NCBI GenBank assembly: GCA_002099365.1
Contig: MSED01000001.1
Location: 3,472,001-3,536,000 of the forward strand
DNA length: 64,000 bases
Reading direction: 5' to 3'
DNA from: Phialophora verrucosa
Lineage: Eukaryota; Ascomycota; Eurotiomycetes; Chaetothyriales; Herpotrichiellaceae
Below the pieces are notes generated by a model, which saw only the letters and a list, made by a program, of their open reading frames with translations, was not told the DNA's origin and did not search any database. Shown one piece after another: positions 11,567-22,842 of the stretch (position 1 is its first letter; the number at the start of each line of letters is the position of its first letter). Made by a program: the position numbers and the translations under genes.

Positions 11567-14181
11567 ATGTCTGCTTCAATAAAGGTAGCAGCCCAGCGGA
11601 TGAACCGAAAATTATCCGAAGAACGCGATTCCCAACGTGCCTCGCTGCTGGCCAATGAAGCCGTCCACCTTTTCAATGTCGGTGACAAAGTGGTATGTGG
11701 CTCACCCAAGACAACGTCCCGTAGCCAGCTTCTAATGGTTCTCTCTAGCAAGCGTCGAGGAAGTTGAGGGAGGCTGCTGCTTTAGGTCATGCCAACCCAG
11801 ATGTTCAGGCAGCCCTTGTGACGATTCACAATGATGATCAGCAGAATTCGCCACTTCTGGATCTGGTCAGGAGGTATGCCCTGTACCACAACAACCCCGC
11901 CGGAGATGAAGCCGTCAAATACTTGAAGGGTCCTGAGGCCGCCAATGCCGCCGCCGTCGCTCTCGAGTGCATACAAATCCTTCTGGAGTGCCGCCAATCT
12001 ACAATGTCCGATGCCCAAGACTTTATCGTTGCCGAGTTAGCCAGGCAGAGTCCAGCAGTCCGAGAATATCTCGCCGCCGAGCTACAAGCGTCGACAACGT
12101 CCTTCTTCGAGAATGTGTATGAGCGAGGCGATGACGCTGCCAACTGTCTCCGATCCATCGTGCTGGACGACAAACTATGGCCATCGGAAGACGTCAGGCT
12201 CCGAGTGGAAGACGATCTGTTCCAGCTCTTTCTCGCAAAGCTGATGGAGACTGGCCACGATCACGACGGCCGTGCCCTCAAAGGCATTGCTCTGTTGCTC
12301 ATTGCTGATACTCAGAGGCTGCACACTTTTGTCGACCAGGAAGCATTCGAGGCCGTGATGGGTTCGTTGGATTTAAGGCTGCCCGCAGACGTCCGAGGTC
12401 AGGCGACGCTCGTCCTCTCCAAATACTTCGAGGCTGCCGAAACTTCCGGTCAAGAATATCTTGCCAACTACGTCAGATCGCATGTCGAACGCAGAAAGGG
12501 CGATGACCTCGTCCTTGCCTTCTCGGGCGCAGCACATCTCTTTCCCGTCATACCTCAAACACTGGCGCAGCTATTCTTGACCGATGGCTTCCTCGCTTCG
12601 ACCATGCCTATTCTGGACAGGAAGTTCAGCAGTCCTATTGTTCACGATGCCTTCCTCAACCTTCTCAATGCAGCTTGCATGGATGGAGCGTGCCGGGCGG
12701 CAATTGCACAGTACTGCGCCAGCTGGCTGTCAGATAAAGTCAGCAATGGTACTGGCAAACAACCATCTGTGGCAGCCACTGTATTGGCCAAGCTGAGAAC
12801 GTCTGGGCTGGGTCTCAAAATCGGGAATCAGAGAGCCGATAAGGCGGATGATGATGTTAGTGAACTTGTTGATCTTTTCAAGAACTCCCTTGCCGTTGTT
12901 GAAGAAGGAAAGACTGTTTCTGACTCAATTGAAGGCCTTGCGTATACATCTTTGAAGTCCGAGGTCAAAGAATCATTGGCCAAGGATCGAAAATTTCTGA
13001 AAGCCCTTCTCGACACTCTCGACGAACATCATGATTCCCCAGAAGTTGTCGTCGGTGGACTAAGTATCATCTCGAACCTGACACAATATGCGCCAAATCT
13101 ATCGGAGGAGCAGAAGAAGATTTCACAGTTGAAAGCGTACGCCAATGCTGTGAAACCCGTCGAACCCAGTCTGTTGGAGAACGACGAGCATGTTCGAGCA
13201 CGTTGCTCTGCAGTGGTGGAGGCTGGAGCCGTCGCATCACTGACCAGATTAAACAGAGGCAGATCTCCGGCTACAGCGCAGCTCAGTGACAAGATCCTTC
13301 TGTCGCTGTCGAAGAACCCAAAAGACCGAGGCAAGCTCGCTCAGCAAGGGGCCGTCAAGCTTCTCGTGTTGCATGCTCAGAGGAACCTGAAGGCGGAAGG
13401 CAGCTCTCAGCACAACACCGATGCTGCTCACGCTTTGGCCAGAGTCCTGATATCACTGAACCCAGCACACATCTTCACTGGAGGATCAACGCCCGACATC
13501 ACCGACGCCGTTCCACCTCTTGTGGCGCTGCTGAAGCCACCAGGTGGGGAAGTCTTGGGGGACCAGGCTCGCGATCTACTTCCTGTATTCGAGAGCCTGC
13601 TCGCCTTGACGAATCTTGCATCCGCTCCCAACCCCAGCGCCGCATCTTTCATCACCAAATCCGCCTGGGATGAAGTCGAAGACCTTTTACTCGGTAACAA
13701 CGCGCTTATCCGCCGCGCTGCATGCGAATTGATCTGCAACTTAACCGTGACACCCACCGGCGCAGAGAAATTTGCGGATGGCTCAAAACGAGCGGCTCAG
13801 AGACTGCATATTCTCGTCGCCATGGCGGATGTAGAGGATCTACCAACAAGACGGGCTGCTGGCGGGGCGTTAGCGATGCTGACCGAACAATACGCGACTG
13901 TCATATCGGGAATCCTTGATCTGAAACGTGCGCCGGAAATTCTATTGGAGTTGTGCCAGGACGAGGATCCTGCCGTAGTGCATCGAGGCCTGGTCGTCGT
14001 AAGGAACATGGTCTGCTGTGACGAAGAAGATCCCCAGAACAAGAACTTAGCACTCAGGACCCGAGAAGTCTTCAAGAAGAAAGACGAGATTGAAAAGCTG
14101 AAGAATGCATTAAAGAAGACGAAGGAGCCGGAAATCTTCGGAATCGGCGTCCAGGCTCTGAAAGTCCTCGTTGAGAAATAA
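11567..14181 (+). CDS. UNC-45/Cro1/She4 family myosin chaperone
   Basis: UCS-domain proteins fold and stabilise myosin motor heads, and in fungi they are needed for actomyosin-dependent endocytosis and cytokinesis. Two exons (11567-11692, 11749-14181) give 852 aa. The 56-nt intron starts GTATGT and ends CTCTCTAG, with a CTAAT branch-like sequence. The N-terminus has a short helical segment around RASLLANEAVHLFNVGDK that recalls a degenerate TPR. The rest is all-helical armadillo-like repeat: the UNC-45/Cro1/She4 central domain at about residues 100-330 and the UCS region with repeated hydrophobic helices such as RRAACELICNLTV and PTRRAAGGALAML near residues 685-760. No canonical three-repeat TPR domain is present, as in other fungal members. 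Family call is firm; the partner myosin is inferred. Confidence 0.88.
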
Positions 14182-15078
14182 GAGACTCTTTCTTGGGACC
14201 GCCGAGAAACGGAGACTTGGATACCTCCTCGAACCGTGGCGGCATCTGGAACAGGGTGCGTCACTACTTCTCACATCCACGCGTTCAAGACGCTCACGAC
14301 ACAATCTGAATGGGAAATCTACTGTGTTCCGCAGCTCTGAATGGTGAACGCTGCGGAGAAAAAACAAGACATTCACTCTCTCGGAGTGACACATACAATG
14401 TACTTGCTGCACCCGCGGGCTGAACAAATCATCGGTCCAAGGCAGCATTTGATCACCAGGGCAATCCATTTGAAGCTGGAGTTGGGAGTTTCGCGTCCGC
14501 AATCTCATACCGGCTAATCTGCCACGCGCAGAGTTGCCGGCCTACCACGCATGGCATGGCACAGCAGCATCGGATGTCCGGTCAAAGGATTCAGGGACCG
14601 AGGGATGTTAGATTGATCATCGATCGTTAGAGAGTCCCCAATGATAGGTTCCAACAAAGCACTTAGGAGGAGTTATCATAGCGTACTCGTAAATAGCATC
14701 ACACGACGAATAAATACGACAGCAGGACCATGCATTCGCTGCGTCATTTTTTTTGTGTCGCCAGAGCGGAGTTTACAGCCAACGCCTGACGAGACTAATG
14801 TAGGGTGCTGTCCGTATGTGTCTGTCCATGTTGGATATGTGAGTTAGAACGCACGGTGAAGCAAAAGGATTTGATCACTACAAAAAAGTGCTGGTGAGCA
14901 AATAAATAACCAACCAAGAGCCAAGATTCATCAGCATCACAGAGGCCAGGGACGGATCTTCATCGACTTTGTTCATAAAATTTGACTATGTAAAACCATA
15001 ACTTGATCTTCGCTACCGAGTACAGAGCTTCCCTTCTTATAGCTTAGAAGTCGACGAGGCTACAGCTGGATCCCCGGC
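14182..15078. other. Intergenic, convergent 3' flanks
   Basis: About 0.9 kb between the UNC-45-like gene and the converging 1021-aa gene. It is more A/T-rich than its neighbours (14640-15000), as expected of 3' untranslated and terminator sequence. No gene is supported. Confidence 0.5.
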
Positions 15079-18000
15079 TCAGTCGGATTGCACGAGGGAG
15101 TGTGCAGGTTCGCCTTCATGTGAGCATCTCACGTTCACACTCCTATACCCGGTCCGGGCAGATCTGTCTGGACTGTCGTTGGAGGGCATCCTCCGCCACC
15201 ACTGTGTGTCAAACGTCCTGGAAATCTTGGTGATGGTCGGCGCCTTGATGCCGTGTGGCCGGCCTTCTGTGGTCGTGCTACTATCGCTGGGGTCGGCTTC
15301 AGACTGGGGCGACAATGGGATGGCGGGCGAAATGGTCTCTTCTTGTATCGTTGAGGCCAGGGTCGATTGTGCTGCTGCTCTCGATCGAGTTCCCGCAATG
15401 CGCCGAGTCCTTGCTTTTTCCAAGGGTGGCTGTCTTGCTGTTGGGTTCTGTTCGGTCCTGGTGGTGTTGAGACTGTATTGTAATCGGGCCGATTCATTTA
15501 TTCCGCCCGCTTGTCTCGTCGGGTTTGACGTCGTGCGGAGAAGGTCTTTATCTGCCCGGATCCTAGCCACATTCATACCTGTGCTTTCCTGGGATTGGGA
15601 TAAGGGGGCTTCCTTTTTCTTCGCCTTCAGGGCTTGTCCGCGCGCTTTGCTTGACGAGAGCAACGGATCGCTGTCTCGCGGATTGGCCTTCGTTCGTTGA
15701 ACATGAGTCAAGTGTGAGCCCTCCTGTTCCCTTCGTGCTTCGCTCTGCAATGAAAAATCGTCTTGATGCATCTGCTTCACTGTGCCTCCGGTAGGTGGTT
15801 GGCTTTGTGATTGCCCATTCACGAGTCTAGCAGCAGCTTTCAACTCGGTAATCTCTTGGCGAGTCTGTACACGTTCTTGCTCATACGTCTCGTTCAGTCT
15901 TCGCAACTTCTCAAACCCATCTTTCAGCTCTTCAAGTTGTTCTGCCATTTGGAGAGTGCTCTTGCTCCAATTCTGTGACCTCTCAGTGTCATCTTCCAGC
16001 CAGGCCTGTTGGCGGCTGGCAGCAAGAGCTGAGCTGATTTTCAATTGTTGAATGATCGCTTCTTGGGCCTCATATCTGCCTCGCAATTTTTCGCACCCTT
16101 CTTTAGTTTCGCGCACTTCTTCGGCCACACGGGCGGCGCTTCGGATCCATCGTTCTTGCCTTTCAGCCGCTTCCTTATCATGTGAATTTTGACGTAAGAG
16201 AGCAAGGTCAAGTCTGGCTTTCATCTCCGAGATGAGAACATCTTGCTCCGCCAGCTTGCTTTGTAACTCTTTGAGTTCTGCTGGGGCGAGGCCAACGGTG
16301 TTGTTAGAGTGCGCAGAGACTTGTCCTCGTCTTCGCACAGCGTATCGCTGGTTAGGATTGGATGCGGTAGACGCCATGAGGATGAGATCGTCATCGGCAT
16401 CTCCCTGCTGCTTTGCTGCGCTCGCTTGCGGTGTCCGTGAAAACTGTTCGAGCAAAGATCTGCATGCGTACTGAAAGGACTTGGCTTTGTCCTTGACAGG
16501 GCATGCTTCGGTGTTGTCCGGAAGAGGCAACGCTTCCCACTCGAGGAGAATGCTGCGAGTCCTAGGATGGAACTTCCTGTGGTCATTCTGTGGCTTTTGC
16601 ACGAGCGGAGGGCCAATGCCAGAATCGACGGCCGCATCAAGGATGGCGGTATATTCTGCAAGTTTGCGGCAACGCACACACAAGTCCAACATGCGGTATA
16701 TCACACGGGCTAGGCGATCAATGGATTGATTTGCAATCGACAATGCGTGGTTGACAGATCGCTGGATCCATTTTTTGCCCTCTTCCCAATTTCCGTGCTG
16801 GGAGTGGTAAGCAAGGAAGCTCCTGAACAAATCGTCCTTCCATAAGCTCCCATAATCCGCCTCCTGGAGCAGGCTTAGCCATGCTTCGGCTCGGTCAGGC
16901 TGTTCACATCTCAGAGCAACGTAGACCAGAGCCACTAGAAGCCTTGGATTCAATGTTGCCGGCACGGGCAAGTCCAGTCCGTGGACACGTGCCTTCTCCC
17001 ATTTGTGGATCAGATTTAGCGGATTGTCAGAGTTCGCGATAAAGTGCAGCAAGTTATTCAGTGACCGGGAGTCGCAGGCCCTTCCAATCTGCAAGAGCAT
17101 GTAAAAGATTGCAGGATCGGAAAGGGGGAGCGTGCTATTTTTCATAGCAGCAGCGGCGTGGTAGGCAAGGCTGTAGCTCCCAATCTTGGACAGCGATCGG
17201 ATGAGCATAACATAGGAAGATATGCACGGCACTTCTTTGCTCTGAAGGATTGCTTTTCCATACCCGTCAATCAACCCCGGAAGCGAAAGGTTTCCAGTGT
17301 CGAACTCCACCGTTAAGTCTCGAATGGTCTGCCGAAGAGCGCCTCGATTTGCCTGCGCTTGAATCCGGGGAGCTGCATAGAAAAGGTCGTCCAGATTCCG
17401 CAGAGAAAGCATCTGCTTGCGGGTCAAAGCTAGCATTTGAACCAAGCGATCCGTATCTGTGTGAAAGCTAGCTCCATTGGGAGTATCGAGGCTTTCGAGG
17501 GCTGCAATATCGACTGGGTCGTCCTCGGGGGTTAGCGAGTAGAACGGGCTGGGACCGACGCGGAGATGTAGGAGCATCCTGAGAGCCAGGGTGATCGCAT
17601 TCAGGCGATGGTAGCGCCGAAAATTGGATAATTGCTCGGGTGAGAATTCCTTGGCTGAGAGCACCTCCCGTATTTGTGACTTCTCACCCGCAGACGCCTC
17701 GTTTTCCACAGCAGTGTCTTCCTCCCATGTAGGCATCTCAATCTCCCCGGGGATCTGGTCGTCCTCAATTTCCACCCGTGCATGCGCCGCTGTAGCATAA
17801 CCCCTACGTTGTTGATAGACCCCATGGTGGATGCCACGGAGCTGGAGGGAGCTTCGGAGCCGCTGCTCCTGCTCCCTCAATTGAGTTATCTCATGATTGA
17901 TTGCAGCAAGCTTGTCATCCCAGTCTCTTCGTTGTTTTGCCTTCCAGCTTGTGTCGACAAATAGAGCAGCGGCGAGGACTGGGGTCAGAAGAAGGGTGAA

Positions 18001-18144
18001 TACGTGCTCAGCGAAGCTCGGTCGGCGCCTCAGAGGTCTGGTGGCAGTCTTGCGGACGAGCGTGGCACTGAAAGAGTCGACGCATGAGAGATGGTGGGAG
18101 GCCGTCAGTCTAGGTCGAGAAGCCTGAGTCCATAATCCTCGCAT
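15079..18144 (-). CDS. Unrecognised 1021-aa protein: probable mitochondrial membrane protein with helical repeats and coiled coil
   Basis: An intronless frame with ATG at 18144. I do not recognise a named family. The first 45 residues are rich in Arg, Ser and Thr without acidic residues, like a mitochondrial presequence. Then comes one hydrophobic segment (EHVFTLLLTPVLAAALFVD, about 45-65) and a predicted coiled coil (INHEITQLREQEQRLR). Residues about 290-520 are an all-helical region resembling pentatricopeptide/TPR repeats, with paired helices such as YVMLIRSLSKIGSYSLAYHAAAAM. Residues about 640-780 form a second long coiled coil (KLAEQDVLISEMKARLDL and similar). The last 240 residues are Ser/Thr/Arg-rich and probably disordered. 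A membrane-anchored organellar RNA or translation factor would fit but is speculation. Divergent from the glycosyltransferase-like gene. Confidence 0.7.
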   Translation of the reverse strand: MRGLWTQASRPRLTASHHLSCVDSFSATLVRKTATRPLRRRPSFAEHVFTLLLTPVLAAALFVDTSWKAKQRRDWDDKLAAINHEITQLREQEQRLRSSLQLRGIHHGVYQQRRGYATAAHARVEIEDDQIPGEIEMPTWEEDTAVENEASAGEKSQIREVLSAKEFSPEQLSNFRRYHRLNAITLALRMLLHLRVGPSPFYSLTPEDDPVDIAALESLDTPNGASFHTDTDRLVQMLALTRKQMLSLRNLDDLFYAAPRIQAQANRGALRQTIRDLTVEFDTGNLSLPGLIDGYGKAILQSKEVPCISSYVMLIRSLSKIGSYSLAYHAAAAMKNSTLPLSDPAIFYMLLQIGRACDSRSLNNLLHFIANSDNPLNLIHKWEKARVHGLDLPVPATLNPRLLVALVYVALRCEQPDRAEAWLSLLQEADYGSLWKDDLFRSFLAYHSQHGNWEEGKKWIQRSVNHALSIANQSIDRLARVIYRMLDLCVRCRKLAEYTAILDAAVDSGIGPPLVQKPQNDHRKFHPRTRSILLEWEALPLPDNTEACPVKDKAKSFQYACRSLLEQFSRTPQASAAKQQGDADDDLILMASTASNPNQRYAVRRRGQVSAHSNNTVGLAPAELKELQSKLAEQDVLISEMKARLDLALLRQNSHDKEAAERQERWIRSAARVAEEVRETKEGCEKLRGRYEAQEAIIQQLKISSALAASRQQAWLEDDTERSQNWSKSTLQMAEQLEELKDGFEKLRRLNETYEQERVQTRQEITELKAAARLVNGQSQSQPPTGGTVKQMHQDDFSLQSEARREQEGSHLTHVQRTKANPRDSDPLLSSSKARGQALKAKKKEAPLSQSQESTGMNVARIRADKDLLRTTSNPTRQAGGINESARLQYSLNTTRTEQNPTARQPPLEKARTRRIAGTRSRAAAQSTLASTIQEETISPAIPLSPQSEADPSDSSTTTEGRPHGIKAPTITKISRTFDTQWWRRMPSNDSPDRSARTGYRSVNVRCSHEGEPAHSLVQSD

Positions 18145-18871
18145 GGCCTCAAACGAGACCTGCCCACCGCCAATGTCAACGCGTTAGCACTTCGAAGGAG
18201 AGCTGGTTGTGTTTCTGGGGAGAGGTGGGATGATCACGGTTGAGATCAATGGCTCTGCAATGGAGCTCGGAATCCACCGATCTTCCGCGTAGCTTGGCAC
18301 GCTTTCACCTATCCTCGCGAAAGACTCCATGGTCCTTACTATCAGGAATATGGCGGATCCTCAAGCAATAGATTAGAATTGAGCAGCTCATGCTCCGGAT
18401 TATGCCCTGCCAATTCTCGGTTCTAGCTAAAACTCCAGCCACAATACGCAGAATGATCCATGTGCTCTAGGAGACATGGTTGGTCTCGCCGACCCCAAGT
18501 GAACTAGAAGCTGAGGAAGGAAAAGGAAGATAAATCCTGCTCCTGCTCCTGCTCCTCTCAGGCTTCGACCGACAGTGTAGTATTAGATACGGCTCCTTTG
18601 GTAGAGCTTGTCTCTTGTATTTGAATAATTAACGCTGGAATACGAGGTACCTCATACCCGTCCTCCGAACTGAAGTAATAGTTGGTCTTGGCGCTCACGT
18701 GTTTGCTTGCACGATCGGAGCCCCTTGGCTCTCCGTATTTCGTGCTCCGCAGCATTGACGCATGGCATCCATCTGACTCGCTGCTCACTCACTTCACGTT
18801 CAGCAGTCGCGTTTCGTCTCAATGTGAACCGCTCCTTTCCTGCGGCTCAGCTTTCCTGCGGCTCAGCTTGC
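18145..18871. promoter_or_regulatory. Divergent promoter region with short tandem repeats
   Basis: 727 bases between divergent starts. It contains a TCCTGC hexamer repeated three times (18535-18552) and a 16-bp sequence duplicated in tandem just before the right-hand start codon (about 18837-18868). The right part remains open in the frame of the downstream gene but has no upstream ATG in that frame. Confidence 0.5.
18837..18868 (+). repeat. 16-bp tandem duplication in the 5' leader
   Basis: Two adjacent copies of TTTCCTGCGGCTCAGC lie immediately upstream of the ATG at 18872. If transcribed they are part of the 5' leader. Coordinates are good to a base or two. Confidence 0.8.
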
Positions 18872-20821
18872 ATGGCTGCCAGGAGCCGTTTCTACCCGGA
18901 AGGCAAAGACCATGACCGACCTGAGGGCTTCGCTCTTCGCCGCTCGAATACCTACAACCTGCTCGTCGGTCGCTGGAAGTCATTTCGTCGCAGGCGCATA
19001 ATCTTTGCCCTGCTTGCGGGATGGCTGCTATACCTCTTCTTCAAGCACATGCCGACAGACCTCCCTCCAGTCTCGGAACGATACGATCGCCGCTATGGCC
19101 GACTACGCGGAGGGCAGCCCGGTCCTCGTGAGAGCGAATCTCAAACTCCGATCCAGGCTTCAAATGCATATGAAGGACCCATAAAATTCTATGAACTGGC
19201 CAGAACGGTGCAGCCGCACATGTGGACCCAGGATGCTCGAGGCAATGTTCTCTTTGCCGTCAGCAACTTGCAAAGCGTACCCAAATTGCTACCTCTCGCA
19301 TGTTCAATGGCGGAGTACAACAAGACTCGAGTTCACCTGGCCTTCATGGGTCGTCAAGCTGCCAGCTGGAAAGAGATTCTGGAGTTGAATGGCATCACAG
19401 AATCGGCATGTGGCATATACCTGCATGATGCCCGCCCTGACTATTCCATCCAGTCATCTACATCGAGACTGGAAGTTAGCGCCAGAGCGAGCCTAGGACA
19501 TATCCATTCCGCCCTGCGGCTACATGCAGTCGTAATCACGGACAGCGACGAGGAATATTTCCTCAACGCGATAAGAGACAAAACTTCGTCAGTTGGTCTT
19601 ACTCTGGTAGACCTCCCTGCTAGCGGGTTGCAGAGCGTGTCCTGGATCTCAGCCTTGGACACCACATCGCTGTCGCATTTCAATAAGATCCAGATTGATA
19701 TTGTCATCCAGGCTCAACAGGAATCCTCGGCGTCCCTTATGCGACTTCTGCGATCCATCAAGGACGCCGACTATGCGGGATGGACTCTTCCAAGGCTGAC
19801 CGTTGAGCTCCCCAACAATGTTGACTCATTTCTGGCCAGCTACTTGGCCGATTTTCGATGGCCAGCTGATGGCACGGGTAGCGAGAGCAGACTGGTGATT
19901 AGGCATAGGCTTGACACGCGGCCCATGTCCCCGGTACAGGCGTCTATCCGAACGATAGAATCGTTCTATCCACTAGCGCCGAACATTGCCCATGTTCTAC
20001 TGTTGTCGCCGAATGTCGAGCTCTCCCCGAACTATTTTCAGTTCCTAATGTACTCTGTCCTCGAGTACAGATACGGTGCAGAGAACCTAGGTTTGACCGA
20101 GCGCTTGATGGGTATCTCCCTAGACTTGCCCTCTGTCGCGCCTGACTTGGAGACAAAACCGCCATATGAATCCCATGTCGCTGAGCCGGTTGTCTTGTGG
20201 CAGGCACCAACCTCGAACGCGGCGCTGTATTTCGGAGATCGATGGGTGGAATTGCACACCTTCTTGTCCTACCGTCTTCTCCTGGATCCACAGCTCGCAC
20301 AGAAGCCACCTTCCTCGCCGGGGCTATCGCACGAGTTTCCGACCTGGCTTCAGCCTGTGCTCGAAATGATGCAGGCGCGGGGTTATTACATGATGTATCC
20401 GACCTTCATGCTAACGGAAGGCTCATCAGCGGTTACCGTGCACCGCGAATTGGCACAATCCCCGGAAGAGTTCATGACGGACGAGAAAGCTGAGCCGCTT
20501 GGTAGCAAGGCGGCGAAGACCGACTTGGCCGATGACAGAACACTCACTGCGGATGAGGAGATTGCGCTGCTGATGAAGGCCGAGCACAGAGCGTTTCCAG
20601 CGTCGCTTGTTGCCCCTTTTGTGGATGCAATGAGCGAAAAACATGTAAGTTCGATTCCTCTGCTATCTTTCAGCGGTGAAAGAAGGGATTGGGCGTATTC
20701 GTGGAGTATCGCATGGAAAGCGGCCGAAGAATTTGCAGTCGCCGTTGGCGGTTGCAAGAAGTACGACTCCGACGGAAAGGATAGCAGCATCGCATCTCTC
20801 TTCTGTCTGCAAGCCTCGTGA
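18872..20821 (+). CDS. Type II membrane protein, fungal glycosyltransferase-2-like
   Basis: An intronless 649-aa frame from the ATG at 18872; the open frame runs further upstream without an ATG. The N-terminus is cytosolic and basic (RWKSFRRRR), followed by one membrane anchor (IIFALLAGWLLYLFF, about residues 48-62) and a large lumenal domain. This is the topology of Golgi glycosyltransferases. The body resembles a fungal family usually annotated as glycosyltransferase 2: QTHMWTQDARGN-like start, an IQIDIVIQAQQES strand, a LLLSPNVELSPNYF segment where a GT-A DXD-like motif would lie but is not obvious, and a C-terminus with VSSIPLLSFSGERR and VGGCKK. The family assignment is from memory of sequence style, and no donor or acceptor can be inferred. 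A GTAAGT at 20645 is coding, not a splice site. Confidence 0.6.
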   Translation: MAARSRFYPEGKDHDRPEGFALRRSNTYNLLVGRWKSFRRRRIIFALLAGWLLYLFFKHMPTDLPPVSERYDRRYGRLRGGQPGPRESESQTPIQASNAYEGPIKFYELARTVQPHMWTQDARGNVLFAVSNLQSVPKLLPLACSMAEYNKTRVHLAFMGRQAASWKEILELNGITESACGIYLHDARPDYSIQSSTSRLEVSARASLGHIHSALRLHAVVITDSDEEYFLNAIRDKTSSVGLTLVDLPASGLQSVSWISALDTTSLSHFNKIQIDIVIQAQQESSASLMRLLRSIKDADYAGWTLPRLTVELPNNVDSFLASYLADFRWPADGTGSESRLVIRHRLDTRPMSPVQASIRTIESFYPLAPNIAHVLLLSPNVELSPNYFQFLMYSVLEYRYGAENLGLTERLMGISLDLPSVAPDLETKPPYESHVAEPVVLWQAPTSNAALYFGDRWVELHTFLSYRLLLDPQLAQKPPSSPGLSHEFPTWLQPVLEMMQARGYYMMYPTFMLTEGSSAVTVHRELAQSPEEFMTDEKAEPLGSKAAKTDLADDRTLTADEEIALLMKAEHRAFPASLVAPFVDAMSEKHVSSIPLLSFSGERRDWAYSWSIAWKAAEEFAVAVGGCKKYDSDGKDSSIASLFCLQAS

Positions 20822-22842
20822 AAGTCACCAAACCTACACTTTGCGATGCTACTGGGCAAGCACCCTGAGAATGCAAACCAATAGGTCGCTTGGTGGAATC
20901 GACGGGCTTCCATTACTCTGTGACACGTAAATCAGGGAACACGTATCCGGCACCGAAGCTACATGCGCCGTTGTCCTCAACGGCAGCCAACATTCAGCGA
21001 AAATACTCGGTACGCTTTTAAACACGGAATCTTGATGCAGCATACGAGCATTGCGCCATACCAGGGTGATCACGATCGAAGCGAAATTGTGCCAGAACGC
21101 GAAGGACAAGCAGAAGAACCAGGATAATGCAGAGGGGGGTGGCCGATCACTCCCACGATCGAAGATCATAGAGCTCCAGGGAGTGGACAGGCTCGAGACG
21201 GCTTGCGATCTACTCAGCGGCACTGATCGACACTCTCTCAGGAAGCACAGCACAGCCCCTTGTTGGGTCTTTCAGAAAGATTGTACACAGGTCCTCTTCG
21301 TGAAGAGATTCGTAGCGACGGCCACATTTTCCCTTGCTTTACGCGTTTGTGTTTCCCTGCCAGTGTTCGTATACGGAGATGTTAATCATTAGGTCCCATC
21401 TCCATTATTCAGCGCGTGCCCCTCACTTCCAGAGTTGCATGCCAGTGGAATGTCAGATCACGGCAAGGCATGGCGGATGACGGATGGGCCACTCCTCGTA
21501 ATCCGGCTCTCGTGCTGCCCTAGATTCCCGTGGATTCCCCAGATTTTCACACGAATTTTCGGTCGCTCTTACACACCATGGCATTGACCCCTCGCCGGCC
21601 TCTCACCTCGACAATTGAACCCTCGGCAAACTCTATGCAGATGGGGGTTGTTGACTTTGATGATTCGACCGGGGCCCTTCTTTCTGTCTGTACTGTCTAC
21701 CAATGAATGCCCCTCGGCTTGCAGCGTTGGTGGCGTCTCGACTTGCAAGCATTGGGCTCTTGGCTCATGCCTCTACCATAGCAGTGTGTGTCGTCCGCGC
21801 GAGTGTCCTGCCCGCCCCCGTTGGCTTGTCGATTTTCCGTCAATAGGAGCCCTACGGTTGGCATTTCGAGTCGGGCTCCCTGCGCTGTCACACAGAGGTA
21901 TTCTCATGTCATCACTCACTGGATGAGGATGTTCTTTTTATCAAAGGCTCCTGCTAACGCATGGTGCCCTGTTAGCCTTTGCTTAGCCTGCCTCGCGAGC
22001 TGCGACTGGGGGAGATCCCCCCGGCCCGATAAGTGCCAAAGAATCCAATCCTCTGCGCTTGCACCGTGATTGTTCCACGATTAACACCATCCGAACCGCC
22101 CCCTCTCCTTCTCTGACTATCGTGAGTGGGCCAGTGACAAGGCCGACCCTGGTCGGCCCAGCAGGATGCGCATTGAGGGCCCTCTGCTTGGGCCACTGGT
22201 GGCTTCGTCTCGCCCTTTCCCAGCGATTCCTGCCCCACCATGGCCTCTATCGCCCCCTCCATTTCGATCCCGTCCTCAGGAATTCGTACAGGTTGGCTCT
22301 CCAGCTCGGTGGATCTCCTCTTCTCCATATTCTCCAGACTTGCTGCCCGCTAGATATTCGAGTCTGATACCCTTACTGTCGCCGCAATCTACCTCCGTCT
22401 CTGACAAGTTGAACTTCACAATTGAAACTTGAATTGACGCTGCCAGTGCACCTTGGCCCATACGCGACAGAGCCTCCATCGCCTAATCCTGCTTGAATAC
22501 TGGGACAGGCCTAAGCCTGCACTGAATACTTCGAGAGGTTCCTCCCTTGATATCAATCTGTTCCCCTTCCCATTGACGCAACATCCACCTCGGTGAACGT
22601 CTCATCCAGCGCCTCAGACGGCACATTGAACGGGCTTGTCGACTTCGACTTGTCTCAATATCGATCAATTGACGTTGCATCGACGATACTACTACCATAA
22701 CGCTGTGGGAAACCCCCTCCTTCCCCTCCCTGCTCCCAGGCAGGACTGGCTAGGACTCCTGTTGATTGCAGGATGAGCCTGTGAAAGAGAGCCCGGTCAT
22801 TGTTGAATTCGACTGCAAGTCGCTCTAGCCGCGGCATTCACG
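20822..22842. promoter_or_regulatory. Long intergenic region; promoter and long leader of the PPS1-like gene
   Basis: Two kilobases between tandem plus-strand genes. The last 800 bases are C/T-rich with scattered short upstream ATGs, typical of a long fungal 5' leader. ORFs at 20849-21253 (minus) and 21615-22432 (plus) have no motif. No repeat or RNA gene seen. Confidence 0.45.

Noticed and set aside
20645..20677. GTAAGT...TTTCAG as an intron in the glycosyltransferase-like gene
   Set aside because: It would be only about 30 nt, below normal fungal intron size, and the read-through sequence matches the expected C-terminus of the family.
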